From Streptomyces sp. DG2A-72 (GTDB lineage Bacteria; Actinomycetota; Actinomycetes; Streptomycetales; Streptomycetaceae), in NCBI RefSeq assembly GCF_030499575.1, contig NZ_JASTLC010000001.1, positions 9,448,001-9,512,000 of the forward strand: a stretch of 64,000 bases of DNA, in the 5' to 3' direction. This document shows, piece by piece, positions 13,385 to 22,625 of this stretch. The notes beneath the pieces were generated by a model. The model was not told where the DNA came from. It searched no databases and saw nothing but the letters and a program-made list of their open reading frames with translations. Position 1 is the stretch's first letter, and each line of letters starts with the position of its first letter. The translations under genes were made by a program, and so were the position numbers.

Positions 13385-13705
13385 GCGAGCCTGACGCCCG
13401 CACGAAGCGCTCCGCGGGAGTGCCGCGAATGGCCGTCGGTCATCTGCGGGGCCGTTGTGGCTGGTCGCGCAGTTCCCCGCGCCTCTTCGGGGTGCTGCCG
13501 AGCCGCGGCCGGCTTCGCCAGAGTCGCTTGGCGAGGGTGACGTCGGCACTGAGCGCTCCGCGGGAAGTGCTGCGATTGGCTGTCGGTCATCTGCGGGGTG
13601 GTTGTGGCTGGTCGCGCAGTTCCCCGCGCCTCTTCGGGGTGCTGCCGAGCCGCGGCCGACTTCGCCAGAGTCGCTTGGCGAGGCTGACGCCCGCATCAGC
13701 GAGCA
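13385..13705. repeat. Tandem 147-bp duplication containing the Streptomyces CGCAGTTCCCCGCG repeat
   Basis: Two near-identical units with a period of about 147 bp, plus a short third start at 13678-13705, fill the gap between the kinase and the flavoprotein gene. Each unit contains GTCGCGCAGTTCCCCGCGCC (13464 and 13611), followed by TCTTCGGGGTGCTGCCGAGCCG. A related block recurs inverted at 23692-23713. The frame is open through the repeat, but the translation is low-quality (WLVAQFPAPLRG repeated) and precedes the true start of the next gene. It is probably a non-coding intergenic repeat. Confidence 0.85.
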
Positions 13706-13715
13706 GAGCGCCCGT

Positions 13716-15107
13716 ATGACCGGGCCGCTGCCTTCAGTGACGTACGACATCGCGATCGTCGGTGCCGGCGTGGTCGGCTGTGCCATCGCCCGCGCACTCG
13801 CCCGTCACCCGCACCTCCGCATCGCCCTCGTAGAAGCGCGGGACGACGTCGGCGACGCCACCTCGAAGGCCAACACCGCGATCCTGCACACCGGGTTCGA
13901 CGCGGCGCCCGGCTCCCTCGAAGCCCGGCTGGTGCGCGAGGGCTCCCGTCAACTCGCCGCGTACGCGGCCGAGTCCGGGATCCCCGTCGAAACGACCGGC
14001 GCCCTCCTCGTCGCCTGGGACCAGGAACAGCTCGCCGCGCTGCCCCGACTCGTGGAGAAGGCCGAACGCAACGACTACCACGACACCCGCATCCTTGGCC
14101 CGACGGACCTCTACGAACGCGAACCGCACCTCGGCCCCGGCGCGCTCGGTGCGCTGCACGTGCCCGGCGAGAGCATCATCTGTCCCTGGACGACGACACT
14201 CGCCTACGCCACCCAGGCCGTCCGGCACGGAGTGGACCTGCACCTCAACTGCCGTGTGGAGAACGTGAGTCGGCAGGACGACACGCACGTCCTCGGCACC
14301 GACCGGGGCACACTGCGCACCCGCCTGCTGGTCAACGCGGCCGGACTGCACGCCGACACACTCGACCGGCGGCTCGGCCACGACGACTTCACCGTCACCC
14401 CGCGCCGCGGCCAGCTCATCGTCTTCGACAAGTTCGCCCGCGGCCTGGTCAACCACATCCTGCTGCCCGTCCCCACAGCGCTCGGCAAGGGCGTGCTGGT
14501 CGCCCCCACCATCTACGGCAACGTGCTCCTCGGCCCCACCGCCGAGGACCTGGACGACAAGCGGGCCACGCACTCCACCGCGGACGGGCTTCAGCTGCTG
14601 CGCGACAACGGCCGCCGCATCCTGCCCGAACTGCTCGACGAGGAGGTCACCGCCGTCTACGCCGGGCTGCGCGCCGCCACCGAGCACGACGACTACCGCA
14701 TCCGCGCCCACCCAGAGCGGTCCTACGTCACGGTCGGCGGCATCCGCTCCACCGGCCTCACCGCCTCGCTCGCCATCGCCGCTCATGTCACCGCTCTGCT
14801 CACCGACATCGGCCTCGACCCGGGCCCGATACGGGAGTTGGAGCCGGTGCGCATGCCGAACCTCGGCGAGGCCTTCCCCCGCCCGCACCAGCGGCCCGAA
14901 CTCATCGCCGCCGACCCGGAGTACGGCACCCTCGTCTGCCACTGCGAGCGAGTCTCCCGCGGCGAGATCCGCGACGCCCTCGCCAGTACGATCCCGCCCC
15001 GCAGCCTCGACGGACTGCGCCGCCGGACCCGGGCCAGGGCGGGCCGCTGCCAGGGCTTCTACTGCGGTGAGGCCGTACGGGCGCTGTTCGAGGGAGCCGG
15101 CGCATGA
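13716..15107 (+). CDS. FAD-dependent oxidoreductase with BFD-type [2Fe-2S] domain, GlpA-like
   Basis: About 463 residues. The N-terminus has the dinucleotide motif DIAIVGAGVVGCAIA, the core is of the glycerol-3-phosphate dehydrogenase / L-2-hydroxyglutarate oxidase type, and the C-terminus carries a BFD-like iron-sulfur domain with four cysteines (VCHCE ... GRCQGFYC). The ATG at 13716 is chosen because upstream in-frame sequence is repeat-derived. It overlaps the next flavoprotein by ATGA. With the kinase upstream, the likely role is oxidation of the phosphorylated polyol, with electrons passed through the second flavoprotein. The exact substrate is inferred. Confidence 0.88.
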   Translation: MTGPLPSVTYDIAIVGAGVVGCAIARALARHPHLRIALVEARDDVGDATSKANTAILHTGFDAAPGSLEARLVREGSRQLAAYAAESGIPVETTGALLVAWDQEQLAALPRLVEKAERNDYHDTRILGPTDLYEREPHLGPGALGALHVPGESIICPWTTTLAYATQAVRHGVDLHLNCRVENVSRQDDTHVLGTDRGTLRTRLLVNAAGLHADTLDRRLGHDDFTVTPRRGQLIVFDKFARGLVNHILLPVPTALGKGVLVAPTIYGNVLLGPTAEDLDDKRATHSTADGLQLLRDNGRRILPELLDEEVTAVYAGLRAATEHDDYRIRAHPERSYVTVGGIRSTGLTASLAIAAHVTALLTDIGLDPGPIRELEPVRMPNLGEAFPRPHQRPELIAADPEYGTLVCHCERVSRGEIRDALASTIPPRSLDGLRRRTRARAGRCQGFYCGEAVRALFEGAGA

Positions 15108-16309
15108 CGCCCGAGCGCCGGATCGACGTCCTGGTCGTCGGCGCGGGCCCCGCCGGACTCGCGGCAGCCGCCCGTCTCGCCACCGCCGGCGTCGGCCACG
15201 TCGAGGTGCTGGAGCGCGAGCAGCAGGCGGGAGGCGTGCCCCGGCACTGCGCGCACGGCGGCTTCGGCACGATGCTGCGTCCGCTGACGGGACCGGCGTA
15301 CGCCCATCTGCTCACCGACGCGGCGACCAGAGCCGGAGCCGTCGTACGAACCGGCGTGACCGGCCTCGACTGGACCGGCCCGCTCACGCTCACCGCGGTC
15401 GGCCCGCAGGGCTCGGAGACGATCACCGCGCGGGCGATCGTGCTGGCCACCGGCGCCCGCGAACGCCCGCGCAGCGCACGTCTGGTGCCCGGCACGCGGC
15501 CCGCCGGCGTCTGCACGACCGGCGAACTCCAGCAGGCCGTCCACCTGTACCGGCAGCGGATCGGCACCCGAGCTGTCGTGGTCGGCGCGGAGGACGTCTC
15601 GTACGCCGCCGCCGACACCGTACGGGCCGCGGGAGCCGACGTCGTTGCCATGGTCACGGAACTCCCGCGCGCCCAGACGGCACCCGCCCGCGCCCAGCAC
15701 AGCCGGCTCCGCCACGGCATCCCGCTCCTCACCGGCACCACGGTCACCGAACTCCTCGGCCACGGGCGCCTGGCAGGCGTCCGGATACGCCACCGCGACG
15801 GCCGTACGGCCGTGCTGCCCTGCGACACGGTCGTGTTCACCGGCGACTTCGTGCCTGACCACGAACTCGCCCGGCGCGGCGGAGTGCCGCTCGATCCCGG
15901 CACGCGCGGGCCCGCCGTCGACGGGGCGCTGCGCACGCTACGCCCGGGTGTGTTCGCCGTGGGCAGTGTGCTGCACGCCGTGGAGAGCGCGGGTATGGCG
16001 GCCCGCGAGGGTGCGCATGCGGCCGGTGCCGTCCGGTCGTGGCTTGCGGGCGAGGAGTGGCCCGAAGGCGTCCCCCTGGTGGTCGCCCCGCCCCTGCGCT
16101 GGATCGCCCCGAACCGCGTCACCCCGGCAGACCGCCTCCCGTACGTCCTGCGCGCGACGGTCCTGCTCACCCGCCCGACCCTGCACGTCACGCAGGACGA
16201 ACGGATCCTGCACCGAGCGGTCCTCCTGAACCGCCGGCTGACCCTCACCGCACGCTGGACACACCGGATCGACCCGAAGGGCGGCCCGGTGCGCGTCAGA
16301 GTTCAGTGA
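15104..16309 (+). CDS. FAD/NAD(P)-dependent oxidoreductase, partner subunit
   Basis: A 401-residue flavoprotein with an N-terminal FAD motif (VLVVGAGPAGLAAAARL), the ATGARERPRSARLVPGTRPAG segment typical of opine/hydrogen-cyanide-synthase-like and GlpB-type partner subunits, and a second nucleotide-binding fold (AVVVGAEDVSYAAADTV). The ATG at 15104 overlaps the stop of the GlpA-like gene, so the two proteins are probably made in equal amounts as a complex. Known firmicute and thermophile operons of this kind also carry a small DUF1667 protein; none is seen here. Confidence 0.85.
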   Translation: MTPERRIDVLVVGAGPAGLAAAARLATAGVGHVEVLEREQQAGGVPRHCAHGGFGTMLRPLTGPAYAHLLTDAATRAGAVVRTGVTGLDWTGPLTLTAVGPQGSETITARAIVLATGARERPRSARLVPGTRPAGVCTTGELQQAVHLYRQRIGTRAVVVGAEDVSYAAADTVRAAGADVVAMVTELPRAQTAPARAQHSRLRHGIPLLTGTTVTELLGHGRLAGVRIRHRDGRTAVLPCDTVVFTGDFVPDHELARRGGVPLDPGTRGPAVDGALRTLRPGVFAVGSVLHAVESAGMAAREGAHAAGAVRSWLAGEEWPEGVPLVVAPPLRWIAPNRVTPADRLPYVLRATVLLTRPTLHVTQDERILHRAVLLNRRLTLTARWTHRIDPKGGPVRVRVQ

Positions 16310-16355
16310 ACGAGCCGTACCGCGCCCATGCCGGGCCGGAGTTCGCAGACAGCCC

Positions 16356-17312
16356 TCAGATGACCTTCATCCGCACCAGCGCGCCCAGCGTCAACGCCCC
16401 CGGCAGGATGGGCACCCAGACGGTGATGATCCGGTAGGCGAGCACCACGGCCGTGGCCACGGCGACCGGTCCGCCCGCTGCGACCAGGGCGACGATCAGG
16501 GCGGCCTCGACGGAACCGATGCCGCCGGGTGTCGGTATCAGCGCGACCGCGACGGTCGCCGCCAGATACGCGACCACCATGTACGCGGGCGGCACCGGCA
16601 GCCCCAACGCCAGCCCCACCGCGACCAGTCCGGCCGCCTGCAGGGCCGGGAAGGCCAACGAGCCGCCCCACAGGGCCACCGCGCGCCAGGGCCGGGTGTG
16701 CACGGCCCTCGCCTCGCCCAGCGCGGTCCGCAGGAAGGTGAAGACGATGGTGCGCAGCTTCCGTACGAGCAGCAGGACCAGCAGCGCGACGGCGGCCACC
16801 ACGCCGATGCCGAGCAGCAGCGGGCCCACCGCGCCGTCCGGCAGGAGCGAGCCGAGCTGCAGCGCGTGCGGGAAGGCGATCAGCAGGGCCGCCAGCATGC
16901 CCACACGGGCGATCGACTCCGCCAGCAGATAGAGGGCGACCGCGGCCGATGAGCGGGCCAGCGGAACCCCGCACACCGCCATGAACCGCAGATTGACTGC
17001 GCTGGCCCCGAGACCGGTCGGCAGCAGGTGGTTGGCGGCGCCCGCCGCGAACTGCGTGGCCAGCAGCCGCCGTACCGGCAGCCGCTCGACGAGCGCGCCC
17101 TGCCGGGCGGCGGACGCGGCGACCCAGGTGCCGCAGGTGGCCGCGCCGGCGGCCAGCAGCCACGGCCACTCGGCATGGCGCAGATGTCCGAAGCCCTCGA
17201 CGAGCACGGACCAGTGGCGCACGGCGACCCACAGCACGAGCGCGAGCGGGACCAGCATCAGTATCTGCCGGTACGGGAGGCGCTTGAGGCCTCGGGGAAG
17301 ACGCACGACCAT
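16356..17312 (-). CDS. Lysylphosphatidylglycerol synthase-like TM (UPF0104) membrane protein
   Basis: About 318 residues with six to eight hydrophobic segments and the family signature around HLLPTGLGASAVNLRF and LIPTPGGIGSVEAAL. This is the flippase-like membrane region found in MprF without its catalytic domain. It probably handles a lipid or polyprenyl carrier, but function is not shown by sequence. The ATG at 17312 (or the overlapping GTG at 17315) lacks a strong ribosome-binding site. It stands alone, divergent from the ABC exporter. Confidence 0.86.
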   Translation of the reverse strand: MVVRLPRGLKRLPYRQILMLVPLALVLWVAVRHWSVLVEGFGHLRHAEWPWLLAAGAATCGTWVAASAARQGALVERLPVRRLLATQFAAGAANHLLPTGLGASAVNLRFMAVCGVPLARSSAAVALYLLAESIARVGMLAALLIAFPHALQLGSLLPDGAVGPLLLGIGVVAAVALLVLLLVRKLRTIVFTFLRTALGEARAVHTRPWRAVALWGGSLAFPALQAAGLVAVGLALGLPVPPAYMVVAYLAATVAVALIPTPGGIGSVEAALIVALVAAGGPVAVATAVVLAYRIITVWVPILPGALTLGALVRMKVI

Positions 17313-17468
17313 CACATCGTGAGAGGTTTTCCGCGCCAGATCAACGGCAGGTTGCGGGAGTGGGGACGGAGGCTGACACGCCGGGCACGGCCTCGCATCC
17401 ATCGTGTGCCCGGACGGTGCCGATTCGGCGTTGACCTCAAGGATGGTTGAGGTCCTACGGTCCCTCTC

Positions 17469-19334
17469 ATGAGTATGGAGATCACAGCCTGGACACAGCT
17501 GCAGAGTGTCATGAGCGCCCAGCAGGAGCGCCGTCCCCTCGCCCGCGCGACGCTGCGCCGCATCGGCGCGTTCGCCCGCCCGCACCGTGTGCGCATCGCT
17601 CGCTTCGTGGGGCTCGGGGTGGTCACCGCCCTGCTCGCCGTCGCCACACCCGTCCTGGCCGGCTACGTCGTGGACGCGATCGTGACGGGCGACGACGAGG
17701 GAACCGTCGTACGACTTGCGCTTCTCATCGCGCTCATCGCGGTCGTCGAGGCGGCACTCGGCATCCTCGGCAGACGGTTGTCGGCGACGCTCGGGGAGGG
17801 ACTCATCCTCGATCTGCGGACGGCTGTGTTCGATCATGTGCAGCGCATGCCGGTCGCGTTCTTCACACGCACTCGTACGGGGGCGCTCGTCAGCCGTCTC
17901 AACAACGATGTGATCGGCGCGCAGCGGGCGTTCAGCAACACCCTGTCCGGCGTGGTCAGCAACTTCGTCACCCTCGTGCTCACCCTCGCCGTCATGCTCA
18001 CCCTGTCCTGGCAGATCACGCTGCTCTCGCTCGTCCTGCTCCCGGTGTTCGTCGTCCCCGCGCGGCGGATGGGCAGCCGCATGGCCCGGATGCAACGGGA
18101 GGCGGCGACGCTCAACGCGGCGATGGGCACCCGGATGACCGAGCGGTTCTCGGCTCCGGGCGCCACCCTGGTCAAGCTCTTCGGCCGCCCGGAGGAGGAG
18201 TCCGAGGAGTTCGCGGCCCGCGCCCGCCGGGTCCGGGACATCGGAGTACGGACGGCCACGGCCCAGTCGGCGTTCATCACCGCCCTCACCCTGGTGTCGG
18301 CCCTCGCACTCGCCCTCGTCTACGGCCTCGGCGGCTGGTTCGCCCTGCGCGGCACGCTGGAGCCGGGCGCCGTCGTCGCGCTGGCGCTGCTGCTGACCCG
18401 CCTCTACGCGCCGCTGACCGCCCTCGCCGGCGCCCGCATCGAGGTGATGAGTGCCCTGGTCAGCTTCGAGCGGGTCTTCGAAGTCCTCGACCTGAAGCCG
18501 CTGATCGAGGACAGGCCGGACGCACGGCAGGTGCCCGACGGCCCGGTCGCCGTCGCCTTCGAGAACGTCCGCTTCGGCTACCCGTCCGCCGACAAGGTCT
18601 CCCTGGCCTCCCTGGAGGAAGTGGCCTCCCTCGACACCCGCGGCGGCGACGAGGTCCTGCACGGCATCTCCTTCCGCGCCGAACCCGGCCAGACCGTCGC
18701 CCTCGTCGGCTCCTCCGGCGCCGGAAAGTCCACGATCGCCCAACTGCTGCCGCGCCTGTACGACGTCGACGAGGGCGCCGTACGCATCGGCGGCGTCGAC
18801 GTCCGTGACCTGACCGCCGACTCCCTGCGCTCCACCCTCGGCATGGTCACGCAGGACGGCCACCTCTTCCACGACACCGTCCGCGCCAACCTCCTCCTCG
18901 CCGCCCCCACCGCGACCGAGGACGATCTGTGGGACGCCCTGCGCCGCGCCCGCCTGGCCGATCTCGTACGATCCCTGCCCGACGGCCTCGACACGGTCGT
19001 CGGCGAGCGCGGCTACCGTCTCTCCGGCGGCGAACGCCAGCGCATGACCATCGCCCGGCTCCTCCTGGCCCGCCAGCGCGTCGTCATCCTCGACGAGGCC
19101 ACCGCCCACCTGGACAACACCTCCGAGGCAGCCGTCCAGGAGGCGCTGACGGAAGCCCTGGAGGGCCGAACCGCGGTCGTCATCGCCCACCGGCTGTCCA
19201 CGGTGCGGGCGGCGGACCTGATCCTGGTCGTCGAGGCGGGCCGCATCGTGGAACGCGGCACGCACGAGCGACTGCTGGCGAAGGGGGGCGCTACGCGGAG
19301 CTGTACCGGACCCAGTTCGAGTCCGGGGATGTGA
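17469..19334 (+). CDS. ABC exporter, fused membrane and ATPase domains; 3' frameshift
   Basis: A 621-residue half-transporter with a six-helix membrane domain (residues about 40-330) and an ATPase domain with Walker A GSSGAGKST, Q-loop, signature LSGGERQR, Walker B VVILDEA and H-loop AHRLS. The last 17 or so residues (ATRSCTGPSSSPGM) look wrong: one base extra in the GGGGGG tract near 19285 would restore GGRYAELYRTQFESGD and a stop at 19381. Either the gene has a small C-terminal frameshift or the tract was misread. The ATPase core is intact in both cases. Substrate unknown. Confidence 0.92.
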   Translation: MSMEITAWTQLQSVMSAQQERRPLARATLRRIGAFARPHRVRIARFVGLGVVTALLAVATPVLAGYVVDAIVTGDDEGTVVRLALLIALIAVVEAALGILGRRLSATLGEGLILDLRTAVFDHVQRMPVAFFTRTRTGALVSRLNNDVIGAQRAFSNTLSGVVSNFVTLVLTLAVMLTLSWQITLLSLVLLPVFVVPARRMGSRMARMQREAATLNAAMGTRMTERFSAPGATLVKLFGRPEEESEEFAARARRVRDIGVRTATAQSAFITALTLVSALALALVYGLGGWFALRGTLEPGAVVALALLLTRLYAPLTALAGARIEVMSALVSFERVFEVLDLKPLIEDRPDARQVPDGPVAVAFENVRFGYPSADKVSLASLEEVASLDTRGGDEVLHGISFRAEPGQTVALVGSSGAGKSTIAQLLPRLYDVDEGAVRIGGVDVRDLTADSLRSTLGMVTQDGHLFHDTVRANLLLAAPTATEDDLWDALRRARLADLVRSLPDGLDTVVGERGYRLSGGERQRMTIARLLLARQRVVILDEATAHLDNTSEAAVQEALTEALEGRTAVVIAHRLSTVRAADLILVVEAGRIVERGTHERLLAKGGATRSCTGPSSSPGM

Positions 19335-19411
19335 CGCCCGTAGACGCAACCGGTGATGTTGTAATGAGCGTCCGGCTGTAGTGTCACGCTGAACAGGGGG
19401 ACGAAACGATC

Positions 19412-21028
19412 ATGGAGAACTTGCGGCCGGGCGATCCCGCGAAGGTCGGGGAGTACCGGTTGCTCCGACGGCTCGGGGCCGGGGGCATGGGGCAGGTGTT
19501 CCTCGGCCGGTCGCAGCGGGGGCGCACGGTCGCCGTGAAGCTGGTCCATGCGCAGTTGGCGTACGACGCGGAGTTCCGCAGCCGGTTTCGCGCGGAGGTG
19601 GCCGCAGCACGGCGGGTGGGCGGGGAGTGGACGGCTCCGGTCCTGGACGCCGACACCGAGGCGGACACCCCCTGGGTCGCCACCGGGTATGTCGCCGGCC
19701 CCACGTTGCACCAGGCGGTGACCGAGATCAGCGGGCCGCTGCCGGAGCGGTCGGTGTGGCACCTGGCCTCCGGTCTGGCGCGTGCGCTGCAGAGCATCCA
19801 CGGCTGCGGACTGGTGCACCGGGACCTCAAGCCGTCGAACGTCATGCTGACGGTCAACGGTCCCCGGGTGATCGACTTCGGTGTCGCCCGTGCGGCGGAC
19901 GCCAGCGTGCTGACCCGTACCGGTGCGATGGTCGGCTCTCCCGGGTACATGTCGCCCGAGCAGATCCTGGGCAGCGAGATCACCGGGCTGAGCGACGTGT
20001 TCAGCCTCGGCCTGGTGCTGGTGTTCGCCGCTACGGGCCGACAGGCATTCGGTGGCCCGGACAGCGGCGCCCACGCGCTCATGCTGCGGGCCACCGAGGA
20101 CGACCCGGACCTGGAGGGGATGCCCGAGCCGCTGGCCGAGTTGGTGGGACGGTGCCTCGCCAAGCAGCCCGAGGACCGGATTACGCTGCCCGAGATCGTG
20201 GCGACGGCAGAGGCGGCGACGGCGGATGCCCACTCGGACGCGTGGCTTCCGGGCGACCTGATCGCGGAGCTCGGCCGGCACGCCTCCAGCCTCCTCGACC
20301 TCGAGGAGCCGCCGCCGACCCAGGTCGACAACCCGGCCGCGGGCCGGGGCGGGGACAGCGTGCACGCCCTGCCGACCATGCAGGGCGGACGCGTCCCGTC
20401 TCCGCCGCCGGGCACTCCGACGCCGGCACCGATGCCCCCGGTACCCACGCCGACCTCGACACCCATGCCGCCGATGCCGACACCACGGATGACGGTGACC
20501 ACACCGCCGATGCCGCCGCTGCCGGGCGGCTTCCAGCCGGGCGGCCGTCGCAAGAGGCGGGTCGGCCCCGTGCTGCTCACTGTGGCCGCCGTCGCCGTAC
20601 TCGCCGTCGTCCTGGCCGAGGCACTTCCCGGCGAACGGAACGAGAACTCGGCCAACTCGGGGGCGTCCGGGGCAGGTTCCTCCGCGGAGTCCCCGAAGGC
20701 GTCCCCAGCCGACTACAAGGGCAAGTGGACCGGGAACGTGCGCGAGGGGGACGGCGATCTCTACTCGATCAAGGTGAACTACACGGGCGGGAAGCTCAGC
20801 GATCAGGTGGCCACCGTCGAATACCCCTCGCTGGCGTGCAGCGGCCGATGGATCCTCACCATGGACACCGGGAATTCGGTACAGGTCCGAGAGGAAATCA
20901 CCGAGGAGAGCAGCCCGTTGAACTGCGTCGACGAGGTCGACATCATCCTGACCCCCTTGGACGACGGCACCCTGCGCTACAAGGTGACGAGTGTGGAGGA
21001 CACTGGAACGCTGCAGCGCAGCAAGTGA
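19412..21028 (+). CDS. Membrane-anchored Ser/Thr protein kinase
   Basis: A 538-residue Pkn-type kinase. The catalytic domain (about residues 12-275) has the glycine loop LGAGGMGQVFLG, the ATP-binding Lys in AVKLV, HRDLKPSN with catalytic Asp138, and DFGVA. A Pro-rich linker follows (PTPAPMPPVPTPTSTPMPP), then a basic stop-transfer region, one transmembrane helix (VLLTVAAVAVLAVVLAEAL) and a secreted domain of about 120 residues that may sense an extracellular signal. The ATG at 19412 has a GGGGGA ribosome-binding site. No partner phosphatase is nearby. Confidence 0.94.
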   Translation: MENLRPGDPAKVGEYRLLRRLGAGGMGQVFLGRSQRGRTVAVKLVHAQLAYDAEFRSRFRAEVAAARRVGGEWTAPVLDADTEADTPWVATGYVAGPTLHQAVTEISGPLPERSVWHLASGLARALQSIHGCGLVHRDLKPSNVMLTVNGPRVIDFGVARAADASVLTRTGAMVGSPGYMSPEQILGSEITGLSDVFSLGLVLVFAATGRQAFGGPDSGAHALMLRATEDDPDLEGMPEPLAELVGRCLAKQPEDRITLPEIVATAEAATADAHSDAWLPGDLIAELGRHASSLLDLEEPPPTQVDNPAAGRGGDSVHALPTMQGGRVPSPPPGTPTPAPMPPVPTPTSTPMPPMPTPRMTVTTPPMPPLPGGFQPGGRRKRRVGPVLLTVAAVAVLAVVLAEALPGERNENSANSGASGAGSSAESPKASPADYKGKWTGNVREGDGDLYSIKVNYTGGKLSDQVATVEYPSLACSGRWILTMDTGNSVQVREEITEESSPLNCVDEVDIILTPLDDGTLRYKVTSVEDTGTLQRSK

Positions 21029-21055
21029 CCGGCAGAGCGTCCAGGTTGCCGCAGC

Positions 21056-21655
21056 TCAGTCCGGCAGGGGCAGTGGAGGAAGCTGCTGGTACTCGGACCG
21101 GCCCCGGTTGAGCACAGAGATCGTCGCGGCCGTCAACCACGGCACGGTCGGCCCGGCCAACCGCATCGGCTCCCACTGCTGGTAGTCGGTGAACAGCGCC
21201 CACTGTTCGAGCACGGGAAGAAAGCTGATGATCTCGTGGTGCCACACCGTCACCCAACGGTTCTCGGCCGCGACATGCAGCAGCATGCGACGGTCGGTGA
21301 GGATCGCGCGGCAGGGGGAGAAGTCGCGCCATTGCGCCTGAGCCATCGCCTGCGCCCGGTTGCGGGCGCTGTTGTTGGCGAGCGCGTCTCCGACCAGCCC
21401 GGCGGCGACGAACATCGGTGACCCGAAGTAGAAGCCCGAGCGCTGGTTGTAGGTCACATTCGTGCCGTAAAAGCGCGAGTAGTCCGCCGATACGTCGCCG
21501 TATGCGATCTCACCCACTTCGAGCAGCACGCCTGGAGTTGGAATCGGGGCCAACTCTCCTCCGCTGCTCAGGTGCCGGTGCAGAGAACACGCGGCCTCCC
21601 AGCCCTGCTGGTGAAGGGCCTGCAGCTGATCGTCACCTGAATTCGGACGTGCCAA
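21056..21655 (-). CDS. Hypothetical protein with probable TTG start
   Basis: The minus strand encodes about 199 residues with good codon bias, beginning LARPNSGDDQLQALHQQGW if translation starts at TTG 21655. The frame stays open to 21856 but would then cross the panD start, and no ATG or GTG lies between. Sequence blocks such as YGDVSADYSRFYGTNVTYNQR and RAILTDRRMLLHV suggest a cytosolic, PH-like or domain-of-unknown-function protein. No motif was recognised. It is convergent with the kinase gene (27-bp gap). Confidence 0.6.
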   Translation of the reverse strand: MARPNSGDDQLQALHQQGWEAACSLHRHLSSGGELAPIPTPGVLLEVGEIAYGDVSADYSRFYGTNVTYNQRSGFYFGSPMFVAAGLVGDALANNSARNRAQAMAQAQWRDFSPCRAILTDRRMLLHVAAENRWVTVWHHEIISFLPVLEQWALFTDYQQWEPMRLAGPTVPWLTAATISVLNRGRSEYQQLPPLPLPD

Positions 21656-21809
21656 TGCCTCTCGCCCCCACTGCGACCCGGAACGGGTGGATCTCCGTTC
21701 GCCCTCATAATGCCAGGTGACGACGGATCGTGAGGGCGAGCCGTTGTAAGGTGAGAGAACAGCCCTTGACCTGCAAAGGCAGGCAGGGAGCGAACTCTGG
21801 GAGTGCTGA

Positions 21810-22229
21810 ATGCTGCGTACTCTGTTCAAGTCCAAGATCCACCGGGCCACCGTCACCCAGGCCGACCTGCACTACGTGGGATCGGTGACCATCGACGCCG
21901 ATCTGCTCGACGCCGCCGACCTGTTGCCCGGCGAGCTGGTCCACATCGTCGACATCACCAACGGCGCCCGGCTGGAGACATACGTCATCGAGGGGGAGCG
22001 CGGCTCCGGAGTCGTCGGCATCAACGGGGCCGCCGCTCATCTCGTGCACCCGGGCGACCTGGTGATCATCATCAGTTACGCTCAGGTCTCCGACGCCGAG
22101 GCGCGGGCGCTGCGGCCGCGGGTCGTGCATGTGGACCGCGACAACAGGATCGTGGCCCTGGGCGCCGATCCGTCCGCACCGGTGCCGGGCTCCGACCAGG
22201 AGCGCAGCCCGCAGGCCGTACGGGCCTGA
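21810..22229 (+). CDS. panD: Aspartate 1-decarboxylase
   Basis: A 139-residue pyruvoyl enzyme that makes beta-alanine for pantothenate and CoA synthesis. The self-cleavage site Gly24-Ser25 lies in YVGSVTID, and the family motifs [17 protein letters not shown] and [17 protein letters not shown] are present. The usual start and length fit. The GNAT gene follows 37 bp downstream on the same strand, and the two may share a transcript. Cytoplasmic housekeeping enzyme. Confidence 0.97.
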   Translation: MLRTLFKSKIHRATVTQADLHYVGSVTIDADLLDAADLLPGELVHIVDITNGARLETYVIEGERGSGVVGINGAAAHLVHPGDLVIIISYAQVSDAEARALRPRVVHVDRDNRIVALGADPSAPVPGSDQERSPQAVRA

Positions 22230-22266
22230 CCGCGTCGGCCGTACATTTCGGACCAGGAGCGTGCCC

Positions 22267-22614
22267 ATGAGCGAGACCGAGATCCGCGACGACCGGGCGG
22301 CGGGCCGCCTGGACGCCCTCGGCGGCGACGGTGAAGTCGTCGGCCACATCGAGTACTTCGTGCTCGATGCGCCGGGGCGCGCCCTGGTCCCCGTGCACAC
22401 CATCGTGGAACCGGCCCACGAGGGACAGGGCATCGCGGGCTCCCTGGCGCGCGAGCTGTACGCCATGGCCAAGCGCGAGGACATCGCCGTAGCCCCGCTC
22501 TGCCCGTACGTCGTGAAGTGGGCGGAACGCCACCCCGAGGAGGCCCCGGCGGCCGACCCGGACTTGCTGCGGGCGGCGATGGACTGGCTGGCGGCACACT
22601 CCGACCGTTTCTGA
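22267..22614 (+). CDS. Small GNAT-family N-acetyltransferase
   Basis: A 115-residue protein of the short YjdJ-like acetyltransferase group. It shows the acetyl-CoA-binding pattern HTIVEPAHEGQGIAGSLARELY and the later segment PLCPYVVKWAERHPE. The ATG at 22267 follows ACCAGGAGC. The next gene starts 12 bp after the stop, so the two are probably co-translated. The acceptor substrate is unknown. Confidence 0.85.
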   Translation: MSETEIRDDRAAGRLDALGGDGEVVGHIEYFVLDAPGRALVPVHTIVEPAHEGQGIAGSLARELYAMAKREDIAVAPLCPYVVKWAERHPEEAPAADPDLLRAAMDWLAAHSDRF

Positions 22615-22625
22615 GGCCCGGCACC

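Noticed and set aside
13455..13715. N-terminal extension of the GlpA-like protein
   Set aside because: The frame is open, but the translation is made of two copies of an intergenic repeat; family sequence begins at ATG 13716.
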